Source of the DNA: Pontibacter ramchanderi
GTDB taxonomy: Bacteria; Bacteroidota; Bacteroidia; Cytophagales; Hymenobacteraceae
Direction of reading: 5' to 3'
Length of the DNA stretch: 64,000 nucleotides
NCBI RefSeq assembly: GCF_002846395.1
Contig: NZ_PJMU01000001.1
Span: 682,001-746,000, forward strand
Of this stretch, positions 36,885 through 45,837 are shown one piece after another (position 1 is the stretch's first letter; each line of letters begins with the position of its first letter). The notes under the pieces are model-generated. The model saw only the letters and a program-made list of their open reading frames with translations, had not been told where the DNA came from and did no database searches. The position numbers were made by a program, and so were the translations under genes.

Positions 36885-38033
36885 ATGGAGATCAAATTAC
36901 CCCGTTATTTTAAGTTCGTCATCGTATTGCTGGGGCTCTTCCTGTTAATATGGATACTGCAAAGTTTTAAATCCATCCTGATGCCGCTGGCCTTTGCCCT
37001 GCTGTTTGCCCTTCTATTGTTGCCGCTCACACGTGACCTGGAGAAGTTCCGCTTTCCGAGGGCGCTGGCCATTCTGATTAGCATCGTACTGGTCGTGATC
37101 GTGCTGGCGCTTGTCATCTGGTTCTTGTCGATGCAGGTTATCAGTCTTACCTCGGAGCTGGACACCATCGGCAAAAACTTCGATGCCTTGCTCATGAAAG
37201 TGCAGGAATACCTTTACCACAATTTTGGCATCCAACCGGCCAACAAGAGCGAACTGTTCCGAAACCTGGTGGGCGGACTTCAGGAAATTTCGACCACTTT
37301 TGTCGGGAGCACGATTTCCCTGACCACAGGCGCCCTGACCATGATTACCATCGTGCCCATCTTCGTGTTCTGTTTTCTGTATTACCGCAATCACCTGGAG
37401 CAGTTCATGTACAAGTTTGTGTCGAAAGAGCGGCGCGGCAGCCTGAACCATACCGTGGAAAACATACAGGTTGTGGCACAGAGCTACATTTCTGGTCTGA
37501 TGATCGTGATTGTGATCGTAGCTTTGCTCAACTCGGCGGGTCTGCTTATGCTGGGGGTCAAGTATGCCATCTTCTTCGGCGTGTTCGCCTCCATCCTCAC
37601 CATCATACCTTACATTGGTATATTGATCGGGGCCCTGCTTCCGGCCCTGTTTACGCTGGCCACTACGGGCCAACTGTTCGACGCTGTGCTGGTAGTGCTG
37701 GTGTTTATGTTCGTGCAGTTTCTGGAGGGTAACTTCATTACGCCCTACATCGTCGGCTCAAAAGTAAGTATCAATCCGTTCTCGGCTATTGTGGCCTTGC
37801 TGATCGGTGGCGAAATCTGGGGGGCGGCGGGTATGATCATCTCCATACCTATGATCGCGATCCTCAAAGTGCTGTTCGACGCCTACGAGCCACTGCGGCC
37901 CTTCGGATTCCTGTTGGCTGACATCGACGAGGTGAAAGACCAGAAGGCAGGGCGCTTCCGGAAGATGTTTGACAAGCTCCGTGAAAAGGCAAAAAGAGAA
38001 CGCTACGAGGATGATCAAGAAGCCGGGAGATAG
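36885..38033 (+). CDS. AI-2E family transporter (PerM/TqsA-like permease)
   Basis: This 382-aa polytopic inner-membrane protein has about eight helices. It shows the family pattern: two N-terminal helices (FVIVLLGLFLLIWILQSFKS, LMPLAFALLFALLLLPLTRD), a third (about 60-85), a cytoplasmic or periplasmic domain, and a C-terminal cluster including YISGLMIVIVIVALLNSAGL, SILTIIPYIGILIGALLPAL and FLEGNFITPYIVGSKVSINP. The last motif is the strongest family signature. Members have been linked to autoinducer-2 export, sodium/proton exchange and other roles, so the substrate is open. Its basic C-terminus is cytoplasmic. Confidence 0.85.
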   Translation: MEIKLPRYFKFVIVLLGLFLLIWILQSFKSILMPLAFALLFALLLLPLTRDLEKFRFPRALAILISIVLVVIVLALVIWFLSMQVISLTSELDTIGKNFDALLMKVQEYLYHNFGIQPANKSELFRNLVGGLQEISTTFVGSTISLTTGALTMITIVPIFVFCFLYYRNHLEQFMYKFVSKERRGSLNHTVENIQVVAQSYISGLMIVIVIVALLNSAGLLMLGVKYAIFFGVFASILTIIPYIGILIGALLPALFTLATTGQLFDAVLVVLVFMFVQFLEGNFITPYIVGSKVSINPFSAIVALLIGGEIWGAAGMIISIPMIAILKVLFDAYEPLRPFGFLLADIDEVKDQKAGRFRKMFDKLREKAKRERYEDDQEAGR

Positions 38034-38172
38034 GGCTGCTTTGCTAAAGTTATTTGCATGAAGGTGTGCTTGCATACGATTTGAAACGTATTGCTAAAAA
38101 TATTGGTTTACAGTGTAGCCCCGCAGGTATAGCACTGCGGGCAGCAGCTTGAAGCCTTAAAAGAGAACCAGC

Positions 38173-39582
38173 TTGTACGCCATCATAGACATTGAGACAA
38201 CGGGTAGCCAACCCACCCAGGACAAGATCACCGAGATAGCCATCTTCATTCACGATGGCAAGGAGATTGTGGACCAGTATAGCACCCTGGTTAATCCGCA
38301 GCGCCCTATACCTCACTATATCTCCCAGCTGACAGGCATTACCGACGACATGGTGCAGGATGCGCCCAAGTTCTATGAGGTGGCCAAAGAGATTGTGCAG
38401 TTCACGGAGGGTATGGTATTCGTAGCCCACAACGTGCGCTTCGACTATTCTTTCATTAAAAAGGAGTTCGCCGACCTGGGGTTTACTTTTCAGCGCAAGA
38501 CACTTTGTACCGTGCGACTGAGCCGCTCGCTTATACCTGGCCTCCCTTCTTACTCGCTGGGTAAGCTGTGCAAGAGTATCGATATTCCGCTGCAGATGCG
38601 TCACCGCGCCATCGGCGATGCCGAGGCTACCGCTAAACTGTTCGACAAGCTGATCAAGATCAACCGTCCGGTGATTGACGGAGCGCAGCATATGGCGGAC
38701 CCGGCCGAGCAGCTCAAAAACGAAATCAAAGCCTCACTCCTGCCACCTGCCATCAGCAAAGAGCAAGTGGATGCCCTGCCGACGGTGCCGGGCGTGTACT
38801 ACTTTTACAACGAAGCGGGCGAGGTGATCTATGTGGGCAAGAGCATCAACATCAAAAAGCGCATCATCCAGCACTTCAACATCGACTACAAGAGCCGCAA
38901 GTCCATCGAGTTCAAGAACCAGATAGCCGACATCACTTACGAGCTGATGGGCAACGAACTGGTGGCCTTATTGTTTGAGTCGGCAGAGATTAAGCGCATG
39001 AAGCCGCACTACAACCGCCAGCAGCGGCGCAGTGTGTTCAACACGGGCATCTTCACCTACGAAGACGAGAACGGGTATAAGCGCCTGACCTTTGGCAGCG
39101 TGAACAAAGCCGACAATGTGAACATGACGCCTATCATCGCGCTCTCCAATCATTTTAAGGCCAAGGGTTTCCTATTCCATAAGGTATCTAAGTACAACCT
39201 TTGTCAGAAGCTGTGCGACCTCTACAAAACACCAGGTGCCTGCTTCGACTACCAGGTGCACATCTGCAAGGGGGCCTGTATTGGACAGGAAAGCCCTGAG
39301 GAGTACAACGCCCGTGTGGACGCCGCGATTGAGTCGTTTACCTATGAGCACAACAGCTTTGTGATTGTGGGCAAGGGGCGTGAGCTGGGCGAAAAATCAG
39401 TTGTGGTGGTGGAGCATGGCACTTACCTGGGATTCGGTTTCGTAGACGAATATTTCTCGGCCAGTTCGCTCAGCGATTTTAAGGCGGAGATCACGCGTTA
39501 CAACGATAACAAAGACGTGCAGCAGATCATACGCGGTTACATGCGCGGCAAGCACAAAGACAAAGTGCTGGTTTTCGACTAG
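38173..39582 (+). CDS. DEDDh exonuclease fused to a GIY-YIG endonuclease domain
   Basis: This 469-aa protein begins with a DnaQ-like exonuclease (residues 1-165) with ExoI D6/E8 in IIDIETTG, HNVRFDYSFI and HRAIGDAEAT. A GIY-YIG nuclease follows from about residue 197 (VPGVYYFYNEAGEVIYVGKS), like UvrC and Cho, and a Cys-containing region (KLCDLYKTPGACFDYQVHIC) leads to the C-terminus. The start is TTG (38173), since an in-frame stop lies 12 nt upstream and no other start fits the exonuclease motif. The combination suggests DNA repair with incision followed by trimming. The C-terminal tail resembles no domain I can name. Confidence 0.85.
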   Translation: MYAIIDIETTGSQPTQDKITEIAIFIHDGKEIVDQYSTLVNPQRPIPHYISQLTGITDDMVQDAPKFYEVAKEIVQFTEGMVFVAHNVRFDYSFIKKEFADLGFTFQRKTLCTVRLSRSLIPGLPSYSLGKLCKSIDIPLQMRHRAIGDAEATAKLFDKLIKINRPVIDGAQHMADPAEQLKNEIKASLLPPAISKEQVDALPTVPGVYYFYNEAGEVIYVGKSINIKKRIIQHFNIDYKSRKSIEFKNQIADITYELMGNELVALLFESAEIKRMKPHYNRQQRRSVFNTGIFTYEDENGYKRLTFGSVNKADNVNMTPIIALSNHFKAKGFLFHKVSKYNLCQKLCDLYKTPGACFDYQVHICKGACIGQESPEEYNARVDAAIESFTYEHNSFVIVGKGRELGEKSVVVVEHGTYLGFGFVDEYFSASSLSDFKAEITRYNDNKDVQQIIRGYMRGKHKDKVLVFD

Positions 39583-39688
39583 GCTATTCCTCCAGGTATA
39601 GACCTGCTTTTCTAAAGCCCTTGCCATCTATTTTCGGTTTAGAAATTATTTATCCTTAATTTCAAATCGAAATAAAACTTAAACATTC

Positions 39689-40759
39689 ATGGAAAAACGT
39701 TTCAGATCAGGGGTATTGTTCGGCGATGAGGTTACAGAGCTGTTCAAGTATGCCAATGAGAATAACTTTGCGCTGCCAGCCGTTAACGTGATTGGCACAA
39801 ACTCTATCAACGCAGTGCTGGAAACAGCCAAGTCGCTTAACTCACCTGTTATCATTCAGTTTTCGCACGGCGGTGCCACGTTCTTTGCTGGTAAGGGCCT
39901 TGACAATGCGGACCAGAAAGCCGCTATTGCAGGTGCCGTATCCGGTGCCCAGCATGTGCACCTGATGGCCGAGGCTTACGGGGTACCTGTAGTACTTCAC
40001 ACCGACCACGCTGCCAAGAAATTGCTTCCTTGGATCGACGGTTTATTGGACGCCGGTGAGAAATACTACGAGCAGCACGGCAAGCCGCTTTATAGCTCGC
40101 ACATGCTAGACCTGTCGGAGGAAGAGATCAAAGAGAACATCGAGACCTGCGCCAGCTACTTCAAGCGCATGAACAAGATCGGTATGACCGTGGAGATCGA
40201 ACTCGGCGTGACCGGTGGCGAGGAAGACGGCGTGGACAATACGGGCGTGGACAGCTCCCGCCTATATACCCAGCCTGATGAGGTGGCTTATGCCTACGAA
40301 GAATTGAAGAAAGTAAGCGACCGCTTTACCATTGCAGCGGCTTTCGGTAACGTGCACGGCGTATACAAACCAGGCAACGTAGAGCTTCGCCCGGAGATCC
40401 TGAAGAACTCACAGGACTTCATCAAAGAGAAATTCGGAACAGGTGATAACCCTGTCAACTTCGTCTTCCATGGTGGCTCTGGTTCTGAGAAAGCCAAAAT
40501 TACGGAAGCGATCGGTTACGGTGCCATCAAAATGAACATCGACACCGACATGCAGTGGGCGTTCTGGGACGGCGTGAAGAACTACTACGAGTCGAAGCGT
40601 GACTACCTGCAAGGCCAGCTCGGCAACCCGGAAGGCGCTGACTCACCGAACAAAAAATACTATGACCCGCGTGTATGGCTGCGCAAAGGCGAAGAGAATT
40701 TCATCGCCAGACTGAAAGAGGCGTTTGAGGACCTGAATTGCGTGAACCGCAATGCTTAG
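39689..40759 (+). CDS. fbaA: Class II fructose-bisphosphate aldolase
   Basis: This 356-aa zinc aldolase of glycolysis and gluconeogenesis has PVIIQFSHGGATFFAGKG, the zinc ligand and proton-transfer motif VLHTDHAAKK, EIELGVTGGEEDGVDN, GNVHGVYKPGNVEL and the phosphate-binding FVFHGGSGSEKAKITEAIGY. Length and motifs match class IIA enzymes such as E. coli FbaA. It converges with a PfkB kinase gene across a short terminator. Confidence 0.95.
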   Translation: MEKRFRSGVLFGDEVTELFKYANENNFALPAVNVIGTNSINAVLETAKSLNSPVIIQFSHGGATFFAGKGLDNADQKAAIAGAVSGAQHVHLMAEAYGVPVVLHTDHAAKKLLPWIDGLLDAGEKYYEQHGKPLYSSHMLDLSEEEIKENIETCASYFKRMNKIGMTVEIELGVTGGEEDGVDNTGVDSSRLYTQPDEVAYAYEELKKVSDRFTIAAAFGNVHGVYKPGNVELRPEILKNSQDFIKEKFGTGDNPVNFVFHGGSGSEKAKITEAIGYGAIKMNIDTDMQWAFWDGVKNYYESKRDYLQGQLGNPEGADSPNKKYYDPRVWLRKGEENFIARLKEAFEDLNCVNRNA

Positions 40760-40781
40760 GGTATAGCATTAAGCTTTTAGT

Positions 40782-40811
40782 AAGGGTGAGGCAAAAGCTT
40801 CACCTTTTTTT
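40782..40811 (+). terminator. Intrinsic terminator after fbaA
   Basis: AAGGGTGAGGC and GCTTCACCTTT form an 11-bp stem (with G-U pairs) around AAAA, followed by a T-run. It ends 6 bp before the convergent pfkB stop. Confidence 0.75.
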
Positions 40812-40816
40812 ATGTT

Positions 40817-41755
40817 CTACTTATGGTCTGACAACCACTGATAAATCTCCTCGGTATCCTCTTTGCGGCAGAGCTCAGAGCCCGGTGTCATCGTGGCAGC
40901 AGTACCCGCTGCTACACCATAGCGTACTACCTCTTCCAACGGACAGCCTTTGAGCAAACTCAGCACAATACCGGCCACCATGCTATCACCGGCGCCAACG
41001 GCACTTTGTTGCTTCACGGTTGGCGGTACCACATAATGTATACCCGACTCCTTTGATGCCAGCATGGCGCCGCGCGGGCCAAGCGAAACGACCAGTACTT
41101 TACACTTACCTTCGTTCAGCACCTGCATGGCAAACTCCTCCTGCTCCATAGCAGAGATATGCTCTTTGCCAGCCAGTTTGGCCAGTTCGCCCAAATTGGG
41201 TTTGATCAGGTATAGGCCCTCACCTGCAGCTTTCACCAGCGCTTCACCGGATGTATCGACGATCAACTTAAAATTACGCTTGTGAGCAATCACCGCCATT
41301 TGATAATAGAAGTCATCCGGCACGCCTGGGGCAAGGCTACCGCTGGCAACAACGTACTCGGGCACCTGCTCCAGGCTCTCCAATTTTTCCAGTACCTGTT
41401 TCCACTCGCCCTCCTCTATATGCGGACCCGGCATACCAAAGCGGAATTGGTCGCCGGTGCTGTCTTCCATCACCATCAGGTTTTCGCGGGTCCAGCTTTT
41501 GGTCTGGCCCAACCAGTAGTCAACCCCTTCTTCTTTGAGCAGGTCACAGAGCTTCTCTCCGGCCGGACCACCGGCTAGCAACCAGGCAGAGGAGTCGCCG
41601 CCCAGTTTGCGAATGGCCCTGGAAACGTTTATGCCTCCCCCTCCCGGTTCATAAACAGGTTCTTCACAGCGAAGCTTCTTCTCGGGGAGTACTCGTTTCA
41701 CATGCGTGCTTTTGTCCAGAGCAGGATTGATGGTGATGGTTATAATTCTATGCAT
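40817..41755 (-). CDS. PfkB-family phosphofructokinase (1-phosphofructokinase / 6-phosphofructokinase 2)
   Basis: This 312-aa ribokinase-fold sugar-phosphate kinase has the N-terminal INPALDKS, the substrate motif EPGGGGINVSRAIRKLGG, and the C-terminal catalytic motif SAVGAGDSMVAGIV with the base Asp. It resembles E. coli PfkB and FruK. Without a fructose PTS beside it and with fbaA converging on it, phosphorylation of fructose-6-phosphate is the more likely reaction, but fructose-1-phosphate or tagatose-6-phosphate cannot be excluded. It lies 82 bp downstream of the GH65 gene. Confidence 0.87.
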   Translation of the reverse strand: MHRIITITINPALDKSTHVKRVLPEKKLRCEEPVYEPGGGGINVSRAIRKLGGDSSAWLLAGGPAGEKLCDLLKEEGVDYWLGQTKSWTRENLMVMEDSTGDQFRFGMPGPHIEEGEWKQVLEKLESLEQVPEYVVASGSLAPGVPDDFYYQMAVIAHKRNFKLIVDTSGEALVKAAGEGLYLIKPNLGELAKLAGKEHISAMEQEEFAMQVLNEGKCKVLVVSLGPRGAMLASKESGIHYVVPPTVKQQSAVGAGDSMVAGIVLSLLKGCPLEEVVRYGVAAGTAATMTPGSELCRKEDTEEIYQWLSDHK

Positions 41756-41837
41756 GCTTCTTCAGGTTTCGTAAAAGCAATTTTGGTCGCAGATATAGGT
41801 ATAGGCATGGAAGATTAACGAAAGCCCTACTTGTGTC

Positions 41838-44240
41838 TTAGCGCCGAATGTCGAATTCTTTTTGGTCACCGGTTTTGAAGGTATGCACCTGGCCGCGAAC
41901 ACCAATTTTCACCTCCTTAGACCAACCCCTGTCAAAGGTGATGATCATCTTGTTGGCTGTGAAGTTCACTTTTATCCAGTGGCCCCTATAGCGAAGTTGC
42001 AGGTCCAGGCAGGGCATTTCGTCCGGGAGCACCGGGTTAAGCCACAGCACATCATCACGTATCTCCAGACCGGTATAAGCGCGTTGCATCAGGTCCACTG
42101 TGCCAGCCATGGCACCCAGGTGTATACCTTCTGAAGTAGTTCCGCCCTGTATGTCTTCCAGATCACTCATCAACGCGATCTCGAAATTTTTCCAGGACCG
42201 CTTCCGGTCCGAACGGGCCAGCACCCAGGCGTGCACAATCTTACTCAGCGTGGAGCCGTGTGAGGTGCGTTGCTCGTAATAAGCAATGTTCTCCGGTATA
42301 CTTTGCGGCTTGAAATCGTAGTTTAGTTGTTCGAAAACAGACAGAAGTTCGTCGGAGGAAAAAAGGTAGAAAAGCATCAGCACATCTGCCTGTTTGCTTG
42401 CTTTATACCTGTTCACATTGTCGCCTTCGCTTTCCAGAATGCGGTCGAGGCGCATGGCCTCTCCATGCACTGCCCTGTATTTCTCCCAGTCGAACTCCTC
42501 TAGTTTATCATACCCATCGAACTGCGCAATAATCCGGGTGTCTTCCAGGAAAGGCACGTACATGCGCTTGCTGATATCTTCCCAGCGTGTCAGGTCATCT
42601 GGCGTGATGTGCCGCTTGGTGAGCAACTCATCATACCGGGAGTCGTCGATCACGTTTTTGAGTTGCAGGGCCTTCTGTATTACCCAAACCGCCATTACAT
42701 TGGTATAGGCATTGTTATTCAAACCGACTTCCGTTGAATCAGGGTACTCGGTGTGGTACTCGTCGGGCCCCACCACGTGCAGTATTTCATAACGGCCGGT
42801 TTCATGGTTCAGCGTCGCAATGGTTGACCAGAATTGGGCGATATCCAGCAGCATCTCGGCACCATGGTAACTGAGGAAGTCCATGTCTTCGGTGGCCTGG
42901 TAGTAGTGCCACACGTTGTAGGCCACCGCCGAACTGATGTGCCGTTGCAGGTAGGTGTTGTCGGGCAGCCAACGACCGGACTGGGGATTGAGGTGGATCA
43001 CCTGGCTTTCTTCACGCCCGTTGCTGCCACTTTGCCAGGGAAACATCGCACCCTTATACCCTGCCTCTTTGGCGGCACTGCGGGCTTCGTTCAGGCGACG
43101 ATAACGGTACATGAGCAACTCTCGCGTAATGGCGGGCAGGTGCAGGTTCAGGAAAGGAAAGATAAACAGCTCATCCCAGAAAATATGGCCCCGGTACGCC
43201 TCCCCGTGCCACCCACGGGCAGGAACGCCCACATCGAGGTCGACGGTATGGCCTGAAACGGTTTGCAGTAGATGGAAAACATGCAGTCGCAGAACAGACT
43301 GCACTTTAGTATTGCAGGCCGTGTAAAGGTCGCAGCGGTTCCAGAGTCGTTGCCATGCGCGTTTGTGCTCGTCCAGCGATTCCCCGAACGTACCTTGTCG
43401 GCTCATATTCTGACAGGCGTCCAGCAATGGCTCAGAGATGGCCCAGTCGCGTGAGGTATAGAGAAGCACAGCCTTTTCGAGACGAAGCGGCTGCGCTTGG
43501 TTTAGTTGCACCGTGAAATGGTGCGCTACATAACTTTGCTCGACCCTTGTTTGAGGTATAAGGCCACTGGCCTTGCCGCCCAGGTATAGCCTTGTGCGGG
43601 CTACCTGTGCCATGCGTGTCTTCGATTGCACGGTCTGCACCACCAGGTACATGCTCTCTTCGTCGTGCTGCCCCTGCTCCAATGTTATGAGGTGCTGACT
43701 GGCCAGGGCGCGGTAACGGGCTATGCCACTGTTGGTCACGCGCCCGTCCAGCGCGGCACGAAGTTCTATCTCGCCGGACCAGTTGACAGGGGTGAGCTGC
43801 CATTGCAAAGCTGCCAGGTGCGGATTAGCCATACTGACGATGCGGCGGGTATTGAGCTTTGTTTCGCGTCCTTTGCTGTCGCGGAAGTGCACATAGCGGC
43901 ACAGCAGGCCATGTCGCAAATCGAGCTCCTGTTTGAAATCGAGCACTTCGACATTACTCAGGTGAAACCACTCTTCGCCCTGCTGTCGGAAAGAAACAGG
44001 CAGCCAGTTGGGCCAGTTCACTAAGTCCTCGTTCTCAATTTCCTTGCCTGCTACCTCCGAAGTGAGTCGGTTATACCCACCGGCCAGGTAGGTTCCCGGG
44101 TAGTTTAATTCCGGCTCTGCCTTGGCTTCCTCAAATGCTCCGCGGGTGGCAATGTAGCCGTTGCCCAGGGTGCAGAGCGCCTCACGCAAGGTTTGCTCTT
44201 TCGGCACCCATTTGTCATAGGTGATGCTCCATTCAGCCAT
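41838..44240 (-). CDS. Glycoside hydrolase family 65 disaccharide phosphorylase (probable trehalose phosphorylase)
   Basis: This 800-aa GH65 protein has an N-terminal beta-sandwich, the (alpha/alpha)6 barrel with GHIFWDELFIFPFLNLHLP (about 351-370), the catalytic acid E494 in GPDEYH, and phosphate-site segments ASKQADVLML, TSHGSTLS and GGTTSEGIHLGAM. Family members cleave trehalose, maltose, kojibiose or nigerose with phosphate to give beta-glucose-1-phosphate. It overlaps otsB by 8 bp and follows pgmB, which makes a trehalose route most likely. Linkage specificity is not proven by sequence. Confidence 0.88.
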   Translation of the reverse strand: MAEWSITYDKWVPKEQTLREALCTLGNGYIATRGAFEEAKAEPELNYPGTYLAGGYNRLTSEVAGKEIENEDLVNWPNWLPVSFRQQGEEWFHLSNVEVLDFKQELDLRHGLLCRYVHFRDSKGRETKLNTRRIVSMANPHLAALQWQLTPVNWSGEIELRAALDGRVTNSGIARYRALASQHLITLEQGQHDEESMYLVVQTVQSKTRMAQVARTRLYLGGKASGLIPQTRVEQSYVAHHFTVQLNQAQPLRLEKAVLLYTSRDWAISEPLLDACQNMSRQGTFGESLDEHKRAWQRLWNRCDLYTACNTKVQSVLRLHVFHLLQTVSGHTVDLDVGVPARGWHGEAYRGHIFWDELFIFPFLNLHLPAITRELLMYRYRRLNEARSAAKEAGYKGAMFPWQSGSNGREESQVIHLNPQSGRWLPDNTYLQRHISSAVAYNVWHYYQATEDMDFLSYHGAEMLLDIAQFWSTIATLNHETGRYEILHVVGPDEYHTEYPDSTEVGLNNNAYTNVMAVWVIQKALQLKNVIDDSRYDELLTKRHITPDDLTRWEDISKRMYVPFLEDTRIIAQFDGYDKLEEFDWEKYRAVHGEAMRLDRILESEGDNVNRYKASKQADVLMLFYLFSSDELLSVFEQLNYDFKPQSIPENIAYYEQRTSHGSTLSKIVHAWVLARSDRKRSWKNFEIALMSDLEDIQGGTTSEGIHLGAMAGTVDLMQRAYTGLEIRDDVLWLNPVLPDEMPCLDLQLRYRGHWIKVNFTANKMIITFDRGWSKEVKIGVRGQVHTFKTGDQKEFDIRR

Positions 44241-45054
44241 GGCCTTGTGCTTTGATCGTGTCTGTCAGGCTATTCAGAAAAATGAGCACGTCATCCACGC
44301 TTTCCAGCCGATAGGTAGCGGCTGTTTTGTCGTCATGTTCCCCAACGAGTATGCCGATGCCTTGCTCCTGCAGGGCTGCAAAGGCATCTTCGTCTGTTAT
44401 GTCATCGCCGATGTAGAGTGGCAGGTAGTTGGCATTGTTCAACCCCAGTTCCTCCATCAGCCATAGCACCGCCTTGCCCTTGTGCCAGTCCATGTTCGGT
44501 TTGAGTTCGTAGATTTTTTTGCCGTGTCCGATCTTCAGTTCAGGCATGCTGCTGAGCACTTCGTCCACAACTTTGCGTACCTGCTCAACCTGGTCATCGG
44601 CTACGTTGCGGAAATGCACGGCAATCGCGTAGCGCTTCCGCTCCACCAGACTCCCGGCTATTTCTTTCAGCTTTTCCTGTAGCACCAAATCGGCTTTGTC
44701 CAGCGCGGGCAGTGCAGCTTTAGCGCCACCCGGTTCCGAAGCCATAGCTCCCGGGCCAGTGATGTCAAATCCATGTGAGCCGGCATAATACAGGTTGTCG
44801 AGTTTGACAAGTTCTGCCACGTTCTGCCGGTCGCGCCCGCTCACCACGGCTACTTTTGTAACAGATGCCAGCTTGTGCAAGGCCTCTCGCATTTCGTCGG
44901 ATAAGATGGCCATTTCAGGGCGCTGCACAATCGGCGTCAGGCAACCGTCGTAGTCGAGAAAGACGGCGGGGATTTTGTTGTTGAAATGCGCTTTGAGTTC
45001 GTTGAACTGTTTGAGAGCCGATGGCAGTTCGTGAGCCTCACGTTTCTGTATCAT
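44233..45054 (-). CDS. otsB: Trehalose-6-phosphate phosphatase
   Basis: This 273-aa HAD-superfamily phosphatase has the nucleophile D34 and D36 in FLDYDGCLTP, VVSGRDRQNV, GSHGFDI, the lysine/cap region with YAIAVHFRNV, ELKPNMDWHKGKAV and the Mg-binding GDDITDEDAF. It hydrolyses trehalose-6-phosphate to trehalose. No trehalose-6-phosphate synthase (otsA) is in the window. The gene starts 36 nt after pgmB and overlaps the GH65 start by 8 bp. Confidence 0.93.
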   Translation of the reverse strand: MIQKREAHELPSALKQFNELKAHFNNKIPAVFLDYDGCLTPIVQRPEMAILSDEMREALHKLASVTKVAVVSGRDRQNVAELVKLDNLYYAGSHGFDITGPGAMASEPGGAKAALPALDKADLVLQEKLKEIAGSLVERKRYAIAVHFRNVADDQVEQVRKVVDEVLSSMPELKIGHGKKIYELKPNMDWHKGKAVLWLMEELGLNNANYLPLYIGDDITDEDAFAALQEQGIGILVGEHDDKTAATYRLESVDDVLIFLNSLTDTIKAQGHG

Positions 45055-45090
45055 AAATGTCGGGGTTGGTTAAATGCAGACTTATTCAGA

Positions 45091-45837
45091 CTAAACGGGT
45101 GGAAACTGTTGGATCACCAGATCGGCACCGCCTTCAATGAGGGCGGCTTCGTCGTGGGTACGGTCTATACCTACCACCAGGCCAAAGCCGCCTGCTTTGC
45201 CGGCCTGCACACCCTTGCGGGCATCTTCAAACACGGCGGCCTCCTGCGGCGCTATACCTAAGCGGCGTACTGCTTCCAGAAAAATATCCGGGGCGGGCTT
45301 GCCTTTCAGTCCCAACTGAGCCGATTGCAGTCCATCTACGTGCTCTTCAAACAAGTGCTCTATACCAGCAGCATGCAACACCTCCACGCAGTTCTTACTC
45401 GCCGATATAATGGCAGTGCGCATCCCCTTCTGCTTTTGGTGTCTGATCCAGGCAATGGTATCGTCATACACATCCACGCCTTCCTGTTTGAGCAGTTCCT
45501 GAAAGTACATGTTTTTCAGATTCCCGAGTCCACCGACTGTCTCCTGCCCTTCTTCATCCTCCGGGGCGCCCTCGGGCAGATTGATGCCGCGGGAAGCGAG
45601 GAAATTGCGCACGCCATCGTAGCGCGGGATACCATCAATATGCTCTCGGTAATCGGTGTCAATGTCGAGCGCCTCGTAATGCTTCCCCTCTTTCTCGCCA
45701 CGCTGCTGCAGGTATGCGTCAAACATGCGTTTCCAGGCCTGCGCGTGCACCCGTGCCGTTTGCGTCACAACTCCGTCGAGATCGAAAATGAGGGCCTTGA
45801 TGTTGTTATCCTGTAGTTTTTGCTGAAGGCTATTCAT
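45091..45837 (-). CDS. pgmB: Beta-phosphoglucomutase family HAD phosphatase
   Basis: This 248-aa HAD protein has D19/D21 in IFDLDGVVTQT, a helical cap with IPRYDGVRNFLASRGINLPE and QETVGGLGNLKNMYF, then ISASKNCVEVLHAAGI, KPAPDIFLEAVRRLGI and FEDARKGVQAGKAGG. The second Asp of DxD and the cap motifs fit beta-phosphoglucomutases that convert beta-glucose-1-phosphate to glucose-6-phosphate. It heads the pgmB-otsB-GH65 cluster, which supplies exactly that substrate. A phosphatase role is the alternative. Confidence 0.88.
   Translation of the reverse strand: MNSLQQKLQDNNIKALIFDLDGVVTQTARVHAQAWKRMFDAYLQQRGEKEGKHYEALDIDTDYREHIDGIPRYDGVRNFLASRGINLPEGAPEDEEGQETVGGLGNLKNMYFQELLKQEGVDVYDDTIAWIRHQKQKGMRTAIISASKNCVEVLHAAGIEHLFEEHVDGLQSAQLGLKGKPAPDIFLEAVRRLGIAPQEAAVFEDARKGVQAGKAGGFGLVVGIDRTHDEAALIEGGADLVIQQFPPV

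Noticed and set aside
38110..38145. Possible terminator after the AI-2E permease gene (CCCGCA...TGCGGG)
   Set aside because: Only 6 bp of stem with no T-tract; too weak to call.
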